A DNA stretch of 54,666 nt from Alienimonas chondri. Its GTDB lineage: Bacteria > Planctomycetota > Planctomycetia > Planctomycetales > Planctomycetaceae. Shown here one piece after another: positions 35,572 to 44,355 of this stretch. The stretch is taken from assembly GCF_013036045.1 (NCBI RefSeq), contig NZ_WTPX01000016.1:1-54666 (forward strand). Reading direction: 5' to 3'. Position 1 is the first letter of the stretch. The number at the start of each line of letters is the position of its first letter. The notes below the pieces were generated by a model. The model was not told the DNA's origin, did not search any database, and worked only from the letters and a program-made list of their open reading frames with translations. A program made the translations under genes and the position numbers.

Positions 35572-37326
35572 TCAGTCGGCTTGGGTCTCGCTGCCGACCG
35601 CGCGATCGTCGTCGTGGCGGGGCCAGGCGAGATGGAAGGTGGCGCCGCGGTTCTCTTCGCCCACGCCCTGGTTTTCGACGGTGATGTCGCCGCCGTGCTC
35701 CCGCAGGATCTTACGGCTCACGGCGAGACCCAGCCCGGTCCCCTTGGAGCCTTTGCCGCTCTCGAACGGCTCGAAGATCGCCTCCGCACGGTGGGGCGGA
35801 ACGCCGGGGCCGTCGTCGGAGATGTTCACGCCGACGTAGTCCGACTCCGGCCAGTGGGCGGTGCTGATGCGGACCAGCCCGCCCGTCCCGCCCCGGGCGT
35901 CGCGGCCTTCGGCGGCGGCGTCGACGGCGTTCAGGGCGACGTTCAGCACGGCGCGGTGCATGGCGTCCGCGTCGAACCACGCCGGGGGCACGGCGGCGGC
36001 GTCCAGTTCGACCTCCACGCCCACTTCGGCCGCCCGGGCTCTGGCCAGGCCCACGGCGTCGGCGACGGTCGCGGCGAAGTCCCCGCGCTTCAATTCGGGC
36101 CGTCGATCCTTGCCGAACGTCAACATGTCCGTGACGAGATGTAGAATCCGATTCTGGTTCCGCTCCACGATCTCCCAGCCCTGCCGGGCGAGGGCTTCGT
36201 CCTGGCGATCCAGGCCGGTCTTGACCAGATGGCCGCCCCCGCCGAGACCCTGCAGGATATTTTTGATGTGGTGGGAGAGGGCGGAGATCGTTTGGCCGAC
36301 GGCGGCCAGTCGTTCCGCACGGACCAGGGCCGATTGATAGCGGACCGCCTCCACCGCCAGCGCCGCCTGCCGCCCCACGGCCAACAGCATGCGGAGATGA
36401 TCGTCCGTGAATCGTTCCGGCAGCGGGGAGAGAATGCTGGAGCCGGCGTCGGCCGTGGTGTCCAGATACATCACCCCTTCCACGTCGTCCCGGCCGCGCA
36501 GGGGCACGCACAGCGCCTCCTTCACCCCGACCGCCATGATGCTTTGGGTCGGGTCGAACCGAGAATCCTGGGCTGCGTTCCCGGTGCGAATGGCGCGGCC
36601 CGAACTGTAGACGTGATCCGCGATCGACCGGCTGACCGGCATCGGCCGAACGCTGGGCAGGCTGTCGTCGAGGCCGCCGATCGCGTCGCTGCGGGCGTGG
36701 TCGCGGTCGCGACGGGCGGCGGGACGCAGGTGTCCCTCTCCGTCGGCCAGCAACACGCACCCCCGCTCGGCGCCGACCGCCTCCAGCGCCAGATCCAACA
36801 TCCGGCCCAGCAACTGCTCCGTGTTCAACGTCGGCCGCACGGCTTCCTCGGTGACCCGATAGAGCACCTGCAACGTGGTCGCCGCGGAGCCGACCGGTCC
36901 GGGCGCCCTTCGTCCTGATCCGGCCGGCAGAGCCGACAACGTGGCGCCGACGGGATCCTCGTGGGCGGAGCCGATCAGGCTCACCCCCGCCCGTGACCCG
37001 TCGGAGGTGGGGCGAGAGAACAGCAACGTCGTCCGGCCGACCTGAACCCGGTCGCCGTCGTTCAGTCGCGCCGGGCCGTCGAGTTTGGCGCCGTTGACGA
37101 GCGTCCCGTTCGAACTGCCGATATCGGACAACTCGTAATGCCGTTCGCCGCAGCGAATGACGGCGTGTCGGCGGGAGACCTCGGTGTCCCGCAGACGCAC
37201 GGGGTTCGCCGTTCCTCGTCCGATGCCGACCGGCACGGTTTCACCCGCGGAATGGCTGGCGGTCGGCAGCGTGAACCGTCGCCCGCTATCAGGCCCGACG
37301 GTCACCAGCAGCGTGCCGACAGTCAC
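35572..37326 (-). CDS. sensor histidine kinase with FHA and GAF domains
   Basis: This 584-residue soluble kinase has an N-terminal FHA domain (about 1-105; 'VGIGRGTANPVRL', 'VSRRHAVI', 'LSDIGSSNGTLVNG'), which reads phospho-threonine. A GAF domain (about 150-325) senses small ligands or redox state. The dimerisation H-box is 'ALSHHIKNILQGL' with the phospho-acceptor His352, and the HATPase domain carries NAVDAA, DDGPGVPP and GTGLGLAVS. The Glu that normally follows the acceptor His is replaced by His353. No receiver partner is adjacent. It starts at GTG 37326. Confidence 0.92.
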   Translation of the reverse strand: MTVGTLLVTVGPDSGRRFTLPTASHSAGETVPVGIGRGTANPVRLRDTEVSRRHAVIRCGERHYELSDIGSSNGTLVNGAKLDGPARLNDGDRVQVGRTTLLFSRPTSDGSRAGVSLIGSAHEDPVGATLSALPAGSGRRAPGPVGSAATTLQVLYRVTEEAVRPTLNTEQLLGRMLDLALEAVGAERGCVLLADGEGHLRPAARRDRDHARSDAIGGLDDSLPSVRPMPVSRSIADHVYSSGRAIRTGNAAQDSRFDPTQSIMAVGVKEALCVPLRGRDDVEGVMYLDTTADAGSSILSPLPERFTDDHLRMLLAVGRQAALAVEAVRYQSALVRAERLAAVGQTISALSHHIKNILQGLGGGGHLVKTGLDRQDEALARQGWEIVERNQNRILHLVTDMLTFGKDRRPELKRGDFAATVADAVGLARARAAEVGVEVELDAAAVPPAWFDADAMHRAVLNVALNAVDAAAEGRDARGGTGGLVRISTAHWPESDYVGVNISDDGPGVPPHRAEAIFEPFESGKGSKGTGLGLAVSRKILREHGGDITVENQGVGEENRGATFHLAWPRHDDDRAVGSETQAD

Positions 37327-37403
37327 CGGGGCGCGGGGGGCGTCGGGGGAGAAAACGGGAAGAGAGCCGTCGACGACGCACGGTCGCCTCGATCGTACGG
37401 GGA

Positions 37404-37853
37404 CTATAGCCGATCGAGCATCGCCAGCGGACCCCCGGCGGCCTCTCGTTCGCTCTCGGACGCCTCAGGACCGGCTTCGCGATCCGTTTCCAGCGGGAAG
37501 ACCGGTTCGGCGATCACGGGTCTGCCGGATTCGCCCGACGACGGAGAATCGACCGCACCTGCGGCGTCCACCTCGGCGGCGCTCACTGCGGGAGCCGCCT
37601 TCGAGACCGATGGCGGAAACGGCCCGGCCGGCGTTTGCTTCAGCTGAAGCCGGCTGAGGGCTTCGCGATCCGTCGGGCCGGCGGGGACTTCCCCGGCTTG
37701 AACGAGGGCGAAGCGGTAGGTGCCGCTGAACCCCATCGGCAGGTCGTAGTCCGGCCGCGGCGAGTAGTAACGCGGCAGTCCGCAGCCGCCCAGCATCATC
37801 GCCCCCGCCGCAATCGACGAGGCGAGCGCGGCGAATCGGAGCGAAGGTCTCAC
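37404..37853 (-). CDS. secreted lipoprotein
   Basis: This 149-residue product begins at GTG 37853. The signal has a basic Arg-Pro-Ser-Leu-Arg start, a hydrophobic run and the lipobox Met-Met-Leu-Gly-Gly-Cys; the next residues are Gly-Leu-Pro-Arg-Tyr-Tyr. The mature part has no recognised domain and is rich in Pro, Ala, Glu and Ser, probably disordered. The open frame extends upstream through two strong hairpins and the sodA gap; that extension lacks coding features. It may share a transcript with sodA. Confidence 0.6.
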   Translation of the reverse strand: MRPSLRFAALASSIAAGAMMLGGCGLPRYYSPRPDYDLPMGFSGTYRFALVQAGEVPAGPTDREALSRLQLKQTPAGPFPPSVSKAAPAVSAAEVDAAGAVDSPSSGESGRPVIAEPVFPLETDREAGPEASESEREAAGGPLAMLDRL

Positions 37854-37876
37854 TTCCGCTTCTTCGACAATCGAAA

Positions 37877-37964
37877 CCCGCGTTCGCCGGTCAGGGGCCG
37901 GTGGCGCCGGACCGGCGAACGCGGGGGACCGTGCGGGTCGTGCCGACGGGGGCGTCGGCACGAC
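37877..37964. repeat. two long hairpins between sodA and a lipoprotein gene
   Basis: CCCGCGTTCGCCGGTC (37877-37892) pairs over 16 perfect bp with 37910-37925; GTCGTGCCGACG (37937-37948) pairs over 12 perfect bp with 37953-37964 around a GGGG loop. They lie 31 bp beyond the sodA stop, on its downstream side, and just upstream of the lipoprotein start at 37853. They may terminate sodA and/or structure the lipoprotein leader. No T tract follows. Confidence 0.75.
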
Positions 37965-37994
37965 CGCCGTCACGAGCCGTTACAAGCCGACGGT

Positions 37995-38603
<609 letters not shown>

Positions 38604-38776
38604 TGCTGCGATTCAGGGTTGAGAGTTCTGGGAATCTCTGAATCAGCCATTGTGGAACGGCTCGCTCGGACCGACAACCGATCGATGCGCCCGAGCCGGC
38701 CGAACCCGCTCGATCACTGCCGTTCTCCCCGCTCGCACGGCGGGGATCTCCCCACCCCGAGCGGCGAAGCCGGCGC

Positions 38777-39685
38777 GTGGTCGGACTTCACGGGACGTTT
38801 ACACTCGGGGACCGCCCCGGCGTCGCCCCCCGACGTCCCGCCCCGCGACCCTCCCAGAGCGTTCCCGTCTCGTCTCCGCCCCGCACGCTGACCGCCTTGC
38901 CGGTCTACAACGAAGTCACGCACCTCCGCCCCGTCCTGGGCGAGGTGAGACGGTATGCCGATGCGATTCTGGCGGTGGATGACGGTTCGACCGACGGCAG
39001 CGGCCCGCTGCTGGATGAGCTGGCGGAGGAATGGGAGGAACTCACGGTTCTGCACCTCCCGGAGAACCGCGGCTACGGCGCCGCCCTCGTCGCCGCCTTC
39101 GCCGCCGCGGTGGACCGCGGCTACGACCGGCTCGTCACGATTGACTGCGACGGCCAGCACCAACCGGCGATGATCCCGGCATTGGCCGGGGCGCTGGACG
39201 CGACCGCTGCGGGAACCTCCGATCCCGTCGATCTCGTCTCCGGCAGCCGTTACGCCGAAGAGTTCGCCGGCGACAGCGACGCCCCGGAGGATCGCCGGGC
39301 GATCAACAAGCTCGTCACGCGATTCCTCAATGAACGGCTCGGATCGGTGTGGGACGTGACGCTCACCGATGCGTTCTGCGGGTTTAAGGCGTACCGGGTC
39401 TCGGCGTTGAAGGCGCTGTCGATTACGGACACGGGGTACGCGATGCCGCTGCAGTTGTGGGTGCAGGCGGCGGCTGCGGGATGGAACGTCGTCGAGTACC
39501 CTGTGCCCCGGGTGTACCTGGAAGAAGAACGCAGCTTCGGCGGATCGCTCGACAAGTCCGCCGCCCGCCTCGCCCACTACCGCGGCGTGCTGTCCGCGGA
39601 GCTCGCCCGGCATCCCAACCTGCCGAGCGAACCGGACGCGGATTCGTTCCTGGTTCTGCCGGATTCGCCGCCCGCGTCCGCCTGA
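38777..39685 (+). CDS. family 2 glycosyltransferase
   Basis: The 302-residue protein has the GT2 fold: ALPVYNEVTHLRPVL, DDGSTDGS, the nucleotide-sugar/metal motif VTIDCDGQHQP and 'DAFCGFKAYRVSAL'. The first 35 residues are low-complexity (Pro/Arg/Gly) and may not be translated; the only reasonable start I see is GTG 38777, and no ATG or TTG lies closer to the domain. No transmembrane segments. It probably transfers a sugar to a polyprenyl phosphate or a surface glycan; the donor is not determinable. Confidence 0.82.
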   Translation: MVGLHGTFTLGDRPGVAPRRPAPRPSQSVPVSSPPRTLTALPVYNEVTHLRPVLGEVRRYADAILAVDDGSTDGSGPLLDELAEEWEELTVLHLPENRGYGAALVAAFAAAVDRGYDRLVTIDCDGQHQPAMIPALAGALDATAAGTSDPVDLVSGSRYAEEFAGDSDAPEDRRAINKLVTRFLNERLGSVWDVTLTDAFCGFKAYRVSALKALSITDTGYAMPLQLWVQAAAAGWNVVEYPVPRVYLEEERSFGGSLDKSAARLAHYRGVLSAELARHPNLPSEPDADSFLVLPDSPPASA

Positions 39686-39699
39686 AACAGGTTCGTACA

Positions 39700-39718
39700 C
39701 GTCCGCTTGCAGCGGACG
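39700..39718. terminator. small perfect hairpin after the GT2 gene
   Basis: CGTCCGCT-TGC-AGCGGACG is a perfect 8-bp stem 14 bp beyond the GT2 stop. No T tract follows; it may be a Rho-assisted terminator or a single REP half-site. Confidence 0.4.
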
Positions 39719-39754
39719 GCTAACATCCCCCTCTCGTTCCTTCGTCCCCCGCCC

Positions 39755-41455
39755 GTGAAGTCCGTCCTGACGACCGCCGGTCCCGCCTCCGCCGCCGACG
39801 CCGGTTCCCTGAAGGTGCCGCGGGAGGATCGTGCGATGCTGGCCGTGCCGGCGCTGGACGACTTGCCGACGCTGGCCGAAGCAAATGCCGCCGCCTCCGG
39901 GCCCTCGTCCGCGTCGGCCGGCCTGGACGTGCAGGGGCGGCCGTTCGGCGCCCTCCGGGATTGGGCGCGGAAGGAAACGCTGGGGGCGGCGGCGACCTAC
40001 ACCCGCTCCCTGGGCGTGACGGTCGAAGAGGTCGACCCGTCCGCCCCGCTGATCGCCGGCGGTCACCAGCCGGAGCTGTTCCACCCCGGCGTTTGGGCGA
40101 AGAACTTCGCGCTCGGTCGCGTCGCCCGCGCGGTGGGCGGGACGGCGTTGAACCTCGTCATCGATTCCGACCTGCTGCCCGGCACCCGGGTCCGCGTCCC
40201 GGCCGGGACGCGACGGAATCCGCGAATCGAGTCGATCCCGTTCGACAGCGATCGCAGTTCCCGTCCCTGGAGCGGCGCCCTCGTCCGCGACCCGATCCTG
40301 TTCGATTCGTTCGGCCTGCGGCTCGGCGAATCCTTGGGGCGGTTCGGTCTCCGGCCGCTTGCCGCGGATCATTGGGGGAAAGCCTGCTGCGGCGACGAAC
40401 TCGCTCCCCGGCTGACGGCCTTCCGTCGCCGCATGGAAGGGGCGTGGGGCCTGTCGAACCTCGAAGTCCCGATCGGGCAGGTCTGCGAGACGGATTCGTT
40501 CCTCTGGTTCGCCGGCCACCTGATCGCCCACGCGGCCCGGCTGCGGGAGGACCACAACGCCGCCCTCGACGACTACCGCGAACGAGTCGGATTGAAGGCG
40601 GAGAACCGCCCGGTCCCGCCGCTCTCCCGCGTCGCCTCGAAAACGGCCGGCGATGCGATCGAGTTGCCTTTCTGGATGTGGGAGGACTCGAACCCGACCC
40701 GCCGTCGGGTGTTCGTGCGGTCGGTCGGCAGAAACCGGGTCGCCCTGTCGGACGGCCCGCCGGGGGAGGGGGAGGACTTCGCCGAATTCCCCCTGTCGGA
40801 GAGGATGGACGCCTGCTGTGCCGTCGAAGCCTTGAAGCAGTTGCCGGCTCGCGGTGTGCGACTGCGGACGCGGGCGCTGGCGACGACGTTGTTCGCCCGG
40901 CTCTGCTTGGGCGACCTGTTCCTGCACGGCATCGGCGGCGCGACCTACGACGCGGTCACCGACGGAATCGTGCGGCGGTTCTTCGGCCTCGAACCGCCCG
41001 GTTACGGGGCGGTCTCCGCGACCGTGCATCTCCCATTTGCGGAGTCGTTCGGAGCGAACCCGGACGACGTCGGTCGGCTGGAACGGCGGCTGCGCGATCT
41101 GCGGTTCAATCCGGATCGGAGCCTCCCCGACCCGCCGCCCGCCGCCGCGGCGCCGCTGGTCGACCGGAAGCAGGCGTTGATCGCGGAGCAGCGCGACGCG
41201 AACACCCACGGCCTGAGCCGCGCCGAACGCCGCGCCCGCACCCCCGCGAACGAGGCCCGGCGGGACGCTCTGCACGCGACGAACGCCGCCCTCGGGGCGT
41301 TCGTCTCGGATCGCGTCATCGCCGCTCGCGAAGAACTGGCCGATCTCCAGGCGAAACTGACCGCCGACAAGCTGCTGACCAGCCGCGAGTTCAGCTTCGC
41401 CGTGTTCCCCGAGGACGTGCTGCGGCCGTTCCTCACCGGGATTCTGGACGGGTGA
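39755..41455 (+). CDS. BshC-like protein, possible thiol ligase homologue
   Basis: This 566-residue protein shows weak resemblance to BshC (putative cysteine-adding enzyme of bacillithiol synthesis): 'AGGHQPELFHPGVWAKNFALGR' parallels the BshC GQQPGLF-type loop, and a C-terminal helical region ('EELADLQAKLTADKLL') follows, as in that family. Other parts, such as LFLHGIGGATYDAVTDGIVRRFFG, look planctomycete-specific. The start was placed at GTG 39755, after an unlikely 16-residue lead. Its stop overlaps the GTG of a 2-hydroxyacid dehydrogenase. Function remains inferred: no bshA or bshB is in this window. Confidence 0.55.
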   Translation: MKSVLTTAGPASAADAGSLKVPREDRAMLAVPALDDLPTLAEANAAASGPSSASAGLDVQGRPFGALRDWARKETLGAAATYTRSLGVTVEEVDPSAPLIAGGHQPELFHPGVWAKNFALGRVARAVGGTALNLVIDSDLLPGTRVRVPAGTRRNPRIESIPFDSDRSSRPWSGALVRDPILFDSFGLRLGESLGRFGLRPLAADHWGKACCGDELAPRLTAFRRRMEGAWGLSNLEVPIGQVCETDSFLWFAGHLIAHAARLREDHNAALDDYRERVGLKAENRPVPPLSRVASKTAGDAIELPFWMWEDSNPTRRRVFVRSVGRNRVALSDGPPGEGEDFAEFPLSERMDACCAVEALKQLPARGVRLRTRALATTLFARLCLGDLFLHGIGGATYDAVTDGIVRRFFGLEPPGYGAVSATVHLPFAESFGANPDDVGRLERRLRDLRFNPDRSLPDPPPAAAAPLVDRKQALIAEQRDANTHGLSRAERRARTPANEARRDALHATNAALGAFVSDRVIAAREELADLQAKLTADKLLTSREFSFAVFPEDVLRPFLTGILDG

Positions 41456-42447
41456 GCGCCGACCGCCGCGTGCTCATTACCGACGTTCCGTGGGACGACC
41501 TGTCCCTCGAACGGGCTGAATTGGCGAAGGTCGGGGCGACGCTGACGCGGGCCTCGGCGAACGACGAGGCGACGCTCGTCCGGGAAGTTGCGGGGGCGAG
41601 CGGGCTACTGACCTGTTGGGCGACCGTTTCCGCCGCCGTGCTGGAAGCGGGCGGGGCGGAGGACACGGCGCTGCAAATCGTCGCCCGGTTGGGGACGGGC
41701 GTCGACAACATCGATCTCGCCGCGGCGGAGCGGCTCGGCGTCCCGGTGACACGGCTGCCGGACTACTGCGTGGGGGAATTGGCGGACCACACGCTCGCCC
41801 TGCTCCTGTCGATCCGTCGAGACGTCGTCGGCAGCGTGAACGCCATCCGAACCGGCGAGTGGAACCCCGATCGGGCCGCGGGCCTGCGGCGTCTGGAGGG
41901 GAACGTGCTCGGGCTGATCGGCTTCGGCCGGACCGCCGCCGCCGTGCGTGAGCGGGCGTTGGGGTTTGGGCTGACCGTCCTCGGCGAGAATCGCTCCGAC
42001 GACAACCGCGGGACCGGCTGCGAGATGGTCTCGCGGGAGGAACTGCTGGAGCGGAGCGACGTCGTTTCGCTACACGTCCCGTTGGCGGACCACACCGCGA
42101 GGATGGTCGACGCCGACTTTCTCGCACGCATGAAGCCCGGGGCGGTATTGTTGAACGTCGCCCGCGGCGGGCTGATCGACCCGGATGCGGTACTCGCCGC
42201 ATTGGAGAGCGGCCGGCTGTCCGCGGTCGGGCTGGACGTCTTCGAGCCGGAGCCGCCCGGGGCGTGCCTCGCCGACTGGCACCCGCTGGCGATGCATCCG
42301 CGGGCGTTCGTCACGCCGCACACGGGGTTCCTCAGTCGAGAAAGCCTGATGGAACTTCGCACCCGGGCCGCGCGGCAGGTCGCGGACGCGCTGGCCGGTC
42401 GGCGGCCGGAGCATCTCGTCGATCCGGCCGTGTGGGACCGTCGCTGA
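41452..42447 (+). CDS. D-isomer-specific 2-hydroxyacid dehydrogenase
   Basis: This 331-residue NAD-dependent dehydrogenase belongs to the phosphoglycerate/C-terminal-binding-type family. It shows 'ARLGTGVDNIDLAAAERLGVPV', the nucleotide motif GNVLGLIGFGRTAAAV (GxGxxx near 150), the catalytic Arg/Glu segment 'LLNVARGGLIDPDAV' and 'DVFEPEPP', and catalytic His in 'TPHTGF'. It starts at GTG 41452, overlapping the preceding stop (GTGA). The substrate (for example glyoxylate, phosphoglycerate or formate) cannot be read from sequence. Coupling with the BshC-like gene may indicate a shared pathway. Confidence 0.9.
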   Translation: MSADRRVLITDVPWDDLSLERAELAKVGATLTRASANDEATLVREVAGASGLLTCWATVSAAVLEAGGAEDTALQIVARLGTGVDNIDLAAAERLGVPVTRLPDYCVGELADHTLALLLSIRRDVVGSVNAIRTGEWNPDRAAGLRRLEGNVLGLIGFGRTAAAVRERALGFGLTVLGENRSDDNRGTGCEMVSREELLERSDVVSLHVPLADHTARMVDADFLARMKPGAVLLNVARGGLIDPDAVLAALESGRLSAVGLDVFEPEPPGACLADWHPLAMHPRAFVTPHTGFLSRESLMELRTRAARQVADALAGRRPEHLVDPAVWDRR

Positions 42448-42468
42448 TCGACAGTCCGACGATCAGTT

Positions 42469-42648
42469 TCATCGCCCGAACGACTTGGTGCCGCTTTTCA
42501 AAAAGATCCAGCCGATCGTGAGGCAGGCGAAGCAGATCGCCACGTAGCCCATCGGCGAGAGGTGAATCCAGCATTGGTACACCCAGTCCGCGTACCACGC
42601 CGCGTACCAGCAGACGTTTTCCCAGAGAGAATCGAGCACGCCGGACAT
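42469..42648 (-). CDS. 59-residue Trp/Tyr-rich membrane peptide
   Basis: The frame from ATG 42648 encodes 59 residues, with a Trp/Tyr-rich amphipathic first half (WENVCWYAAWYADWVYQCW) and a hydrophobic helix (PMGYVAICFACLTIGWIFL) ending in Lys/Arg. No Shine-Dalgarno is visible. It is antiparallel and immediately downstream of the dehydrogenase. It is short but has a strong composition and a clear membrane helix, so I consider it a likely gene of unknown role. Confidence 0.55.
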   Translation of the reverse strand: MSGVLDSLWENVCWYAAWYADWVYQCWIHLSPMGYVAICFACLTIGWIFLKSGTKSFGR

Positions 42649-42961
42649 GGGGGAGCGAATCGAAGGGGAGGTGCGGATCGTCCGAACCGTGCGTCACGCG
42701 ACCCGTCGCCGCGGCGATTCCCGGCCGCGTCGCGTCCAAGGAACCGTTGCCGGATCGCCTCCCGCCCGCACAAACGGACGGGCGGCCTCGCCGATCCCTC
42801 CCGCTCGCCCCCGCTCAAAAACTGTTTCCATACCAGCCCGACGCGCGAGCGTCGGCCGTCGGCGCAGCCGGCGGAATCGCCCCGCACAGGGGATCGAAAC
42901 CACGCACGGCCGACGCTTGCGCGTCGGGCTGGTATCAGTGAGACGGGTCTGAAACAGCGTC
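42649..42961. other. intergenic region upstream of the small membrane peptide and downstream of proB
   Basis: This 313-bp region contains the REP-like element copy B (42830-42935). Its flanks include an AAAAACTGTTTCC stretch before the element and a GAGACGGGTCTGAAACAGCGTCTC palindrome after it (about 42940-42963). The open frames through it carry no domain features. No RNA gene seen. Confidence 0.45.
42830..42935. repeat. REP-like paired palindrome, family 1, copy B
   Basis: Left arm (42830-42858, starting ATACCAGCCCGACGCGCGAG) and right arm (42907-42935, ending CGCGTCGGGCTGGTAT) are inverse repeats. The middle shares GCAGCCGGCGGAATC with copy A at 18387. In the left arm the hairpin is CGACGC-GCGA-GCGTCG, versus CGATGC-GCGA-GCATCG in copy A: a compensatory base-pair change. 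Confidence 0.85.
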
Positions 42962-44059
42962 TCACCCGGCGGCGGGGCGGGTGAGGGTGAGGTTGTCCCG
43001 GTGGACGACGGTGTCGTCCGGCACGCCGCCGAGGAGTTCGGCGATCTGATCGGTGCGACGGCCGGCGACGCGGCGGAGTTCGTTGGAGGAATAGTTCGAC
43101 AGCCCCCGCGCGAACTCCCGTCCGCCGACGGTCAGGATCCGCACCGGACCGCCCCGGGGGAATTCGCCGGCGACGTCGGTTACGCCGATCGGCAACAGGC
43201 TGCGACCGCGTTCGGTCAGGGCGCGGACGGCGCCGGCGTCGACGGTGATTTCGCCGGCGGGCAGCAGCGTGAAACCGATCCAGCGCTTCCAGGCCGTCGG
43301 GGCGCCCGGCTCGCCGCGGATCAGCGTGCCGACCGGCTGCCCGTCGGCGATCCGGTCCAGCACGTCGTCCTCCCGCCCGTCGGCGAGGATCGTGTCCACC
43401 CCCGCGGCGGCGGCATCTCGGACGGCTTCCAGCTTCGAGGCCATCCCCCCGGTGCCCAGCCGCGTGCCGGTCGAGCGGGCGAGGCGGAACAGGCCGTCGT
43501 CCCAGCGTTCGATCAGGGAGATGACGTTCCCGTCTTTCTCCGGATCGCCGTCGCACAGGCCCGGGGCGCTGGTCAGCAGGATCAACAGCGGCTCCGGCAC
43601 GAGGCCGGCGGTCATCACGGCCAGACGATCGTTGTCGCCGAGAGAAATCTCCGCGGTGGAGACCGTGTCGTTCTCGTTGACGATCGGCACCGCGGCGAAC
43701 TCCCGCAGCGTCGCCAGCGTGTTGCGGGCGTTGAGGTAGCGGGTGCGATCGCGGAAGTCGTCGGCGCCCAGCAAGATCTGGGCGGCCCGCAAGCCGTGGG
43801 TTCGCAGCGATTCGTCGTACCAGCGGATCAGCCGCGCCTGACCGGCGGCGGCGGCCGCCTGGAGGTGGGCCAGGTCGGTCGGCCGGCGATCCAGCCCCAA
43901 TAAATCGAGTCCCGCCCCGACCGCGCCGCTGCTGACCAGCACGACGGCGCGATCGTTCGTCCGGGCGCGGGCGATCTGGCGGGACAGCGACACGATCCGT
44001 TCCCGGTTCGGCCGACCGTCCGGCCCGCTGAGAACGTTCGTGCCGACTTTCACCACCAA
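42962..44059 (-). CDS. proB: glutamate 5-kinase ProB (with C-terminal PUA domain)
   Basis: ProB makes gamma-glutamyl phosphate, the first step of proline synthesis. The 365-residue product starts at TTG 44059 with VVKVGTNVL, the ATP-binding N-terminus, and shows SSGAVGAG, NENDTVS and TGGMASKLEAV. Residues about 265-355 form the PUA domain often fused to ProB (SLLPIGVTDV). The start is TTG or the following GTG; no ATG is available in frame. proA is not adjacent. Confidence 0.94.
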   Translation of the reverse strand: MVVKVGTNVLSGPDGRPNRERIVSLSRQIARARTNDRAVVLVSSGAVGAGLDLLGLDRRPTDLAHLQAAAAAGQARLIRWYDESLRTHGLRAAQILLGADDFRDRTRYLNARNTLATLREFAAVPIVNENDTVSTAEISLGDNDRLAVMTAGLVPEPLLILLTSAPGLCDGDPEKDGNVISLIERWDDGLFRLARSTGTRLGTGGMASKLEAVRDAAAAGVDTILADGREDDVLDRIADGQPVGTLIRGEPGAPTAWKRWIGFTLLPAGEITVDAGAVRALTERGRSLLPIGVTDVAGEFPRGGPVRILTVGGREFARGLSNYSSNELRRVAGRRTDQIAELLGGVPDDTVVHRDNLTLTRPAAG

Positions 44060-44355
44060 AGTCCGCTTGACGCGGCCGAGTTCATCGGCGGCGTCCGCGT
44101 GCGGGACATCCGTGGAAGGAGGTGTACGGTCGGCGGGGGGGGCGAACGGTTGGACGATGACGAAACGCGGGGTTCACGGGAATCAGGGCGGACGTTCCTT
44201 CGTCCTCGACGGGGGAACGGCCGAGGCGACGTAGCCGCGGCGGCGGCGAACGGTAGGATAGCGCTGCCCGGCCCGGTCCCCGAATGGTCCGGTCCAAGCT
44301 TCTCCCACCGCGCTCCGAACGACGTTCCGACCCGCCGAGGGCGGATTCTTTCCCC
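44060..44355. other. divergent proB-purF intergenic region
   Basis: This 296-bp GC-rich region separates the proB and purF starts and must carry both promoters. No clear operator, riboswitch or RNA gene is visible; open frames through it are shadows. Confidence 0.35.

Noticed and set aside
38714-41275. 853-residue minus-strand open frame
   Set aside because: It is antisense to the GT2 and BshC-like genes; no domain, signal or start, Arg/Gly/Gln-rich composition.
39961-42447. 828-residue plus-strand open frame
   Set aside because: Only its C-terminal part (from 41452) is real, the 2-hydroxyacid dehydrogenase. The upstream part is an out-of-frame shadow of the BshC-like gene.
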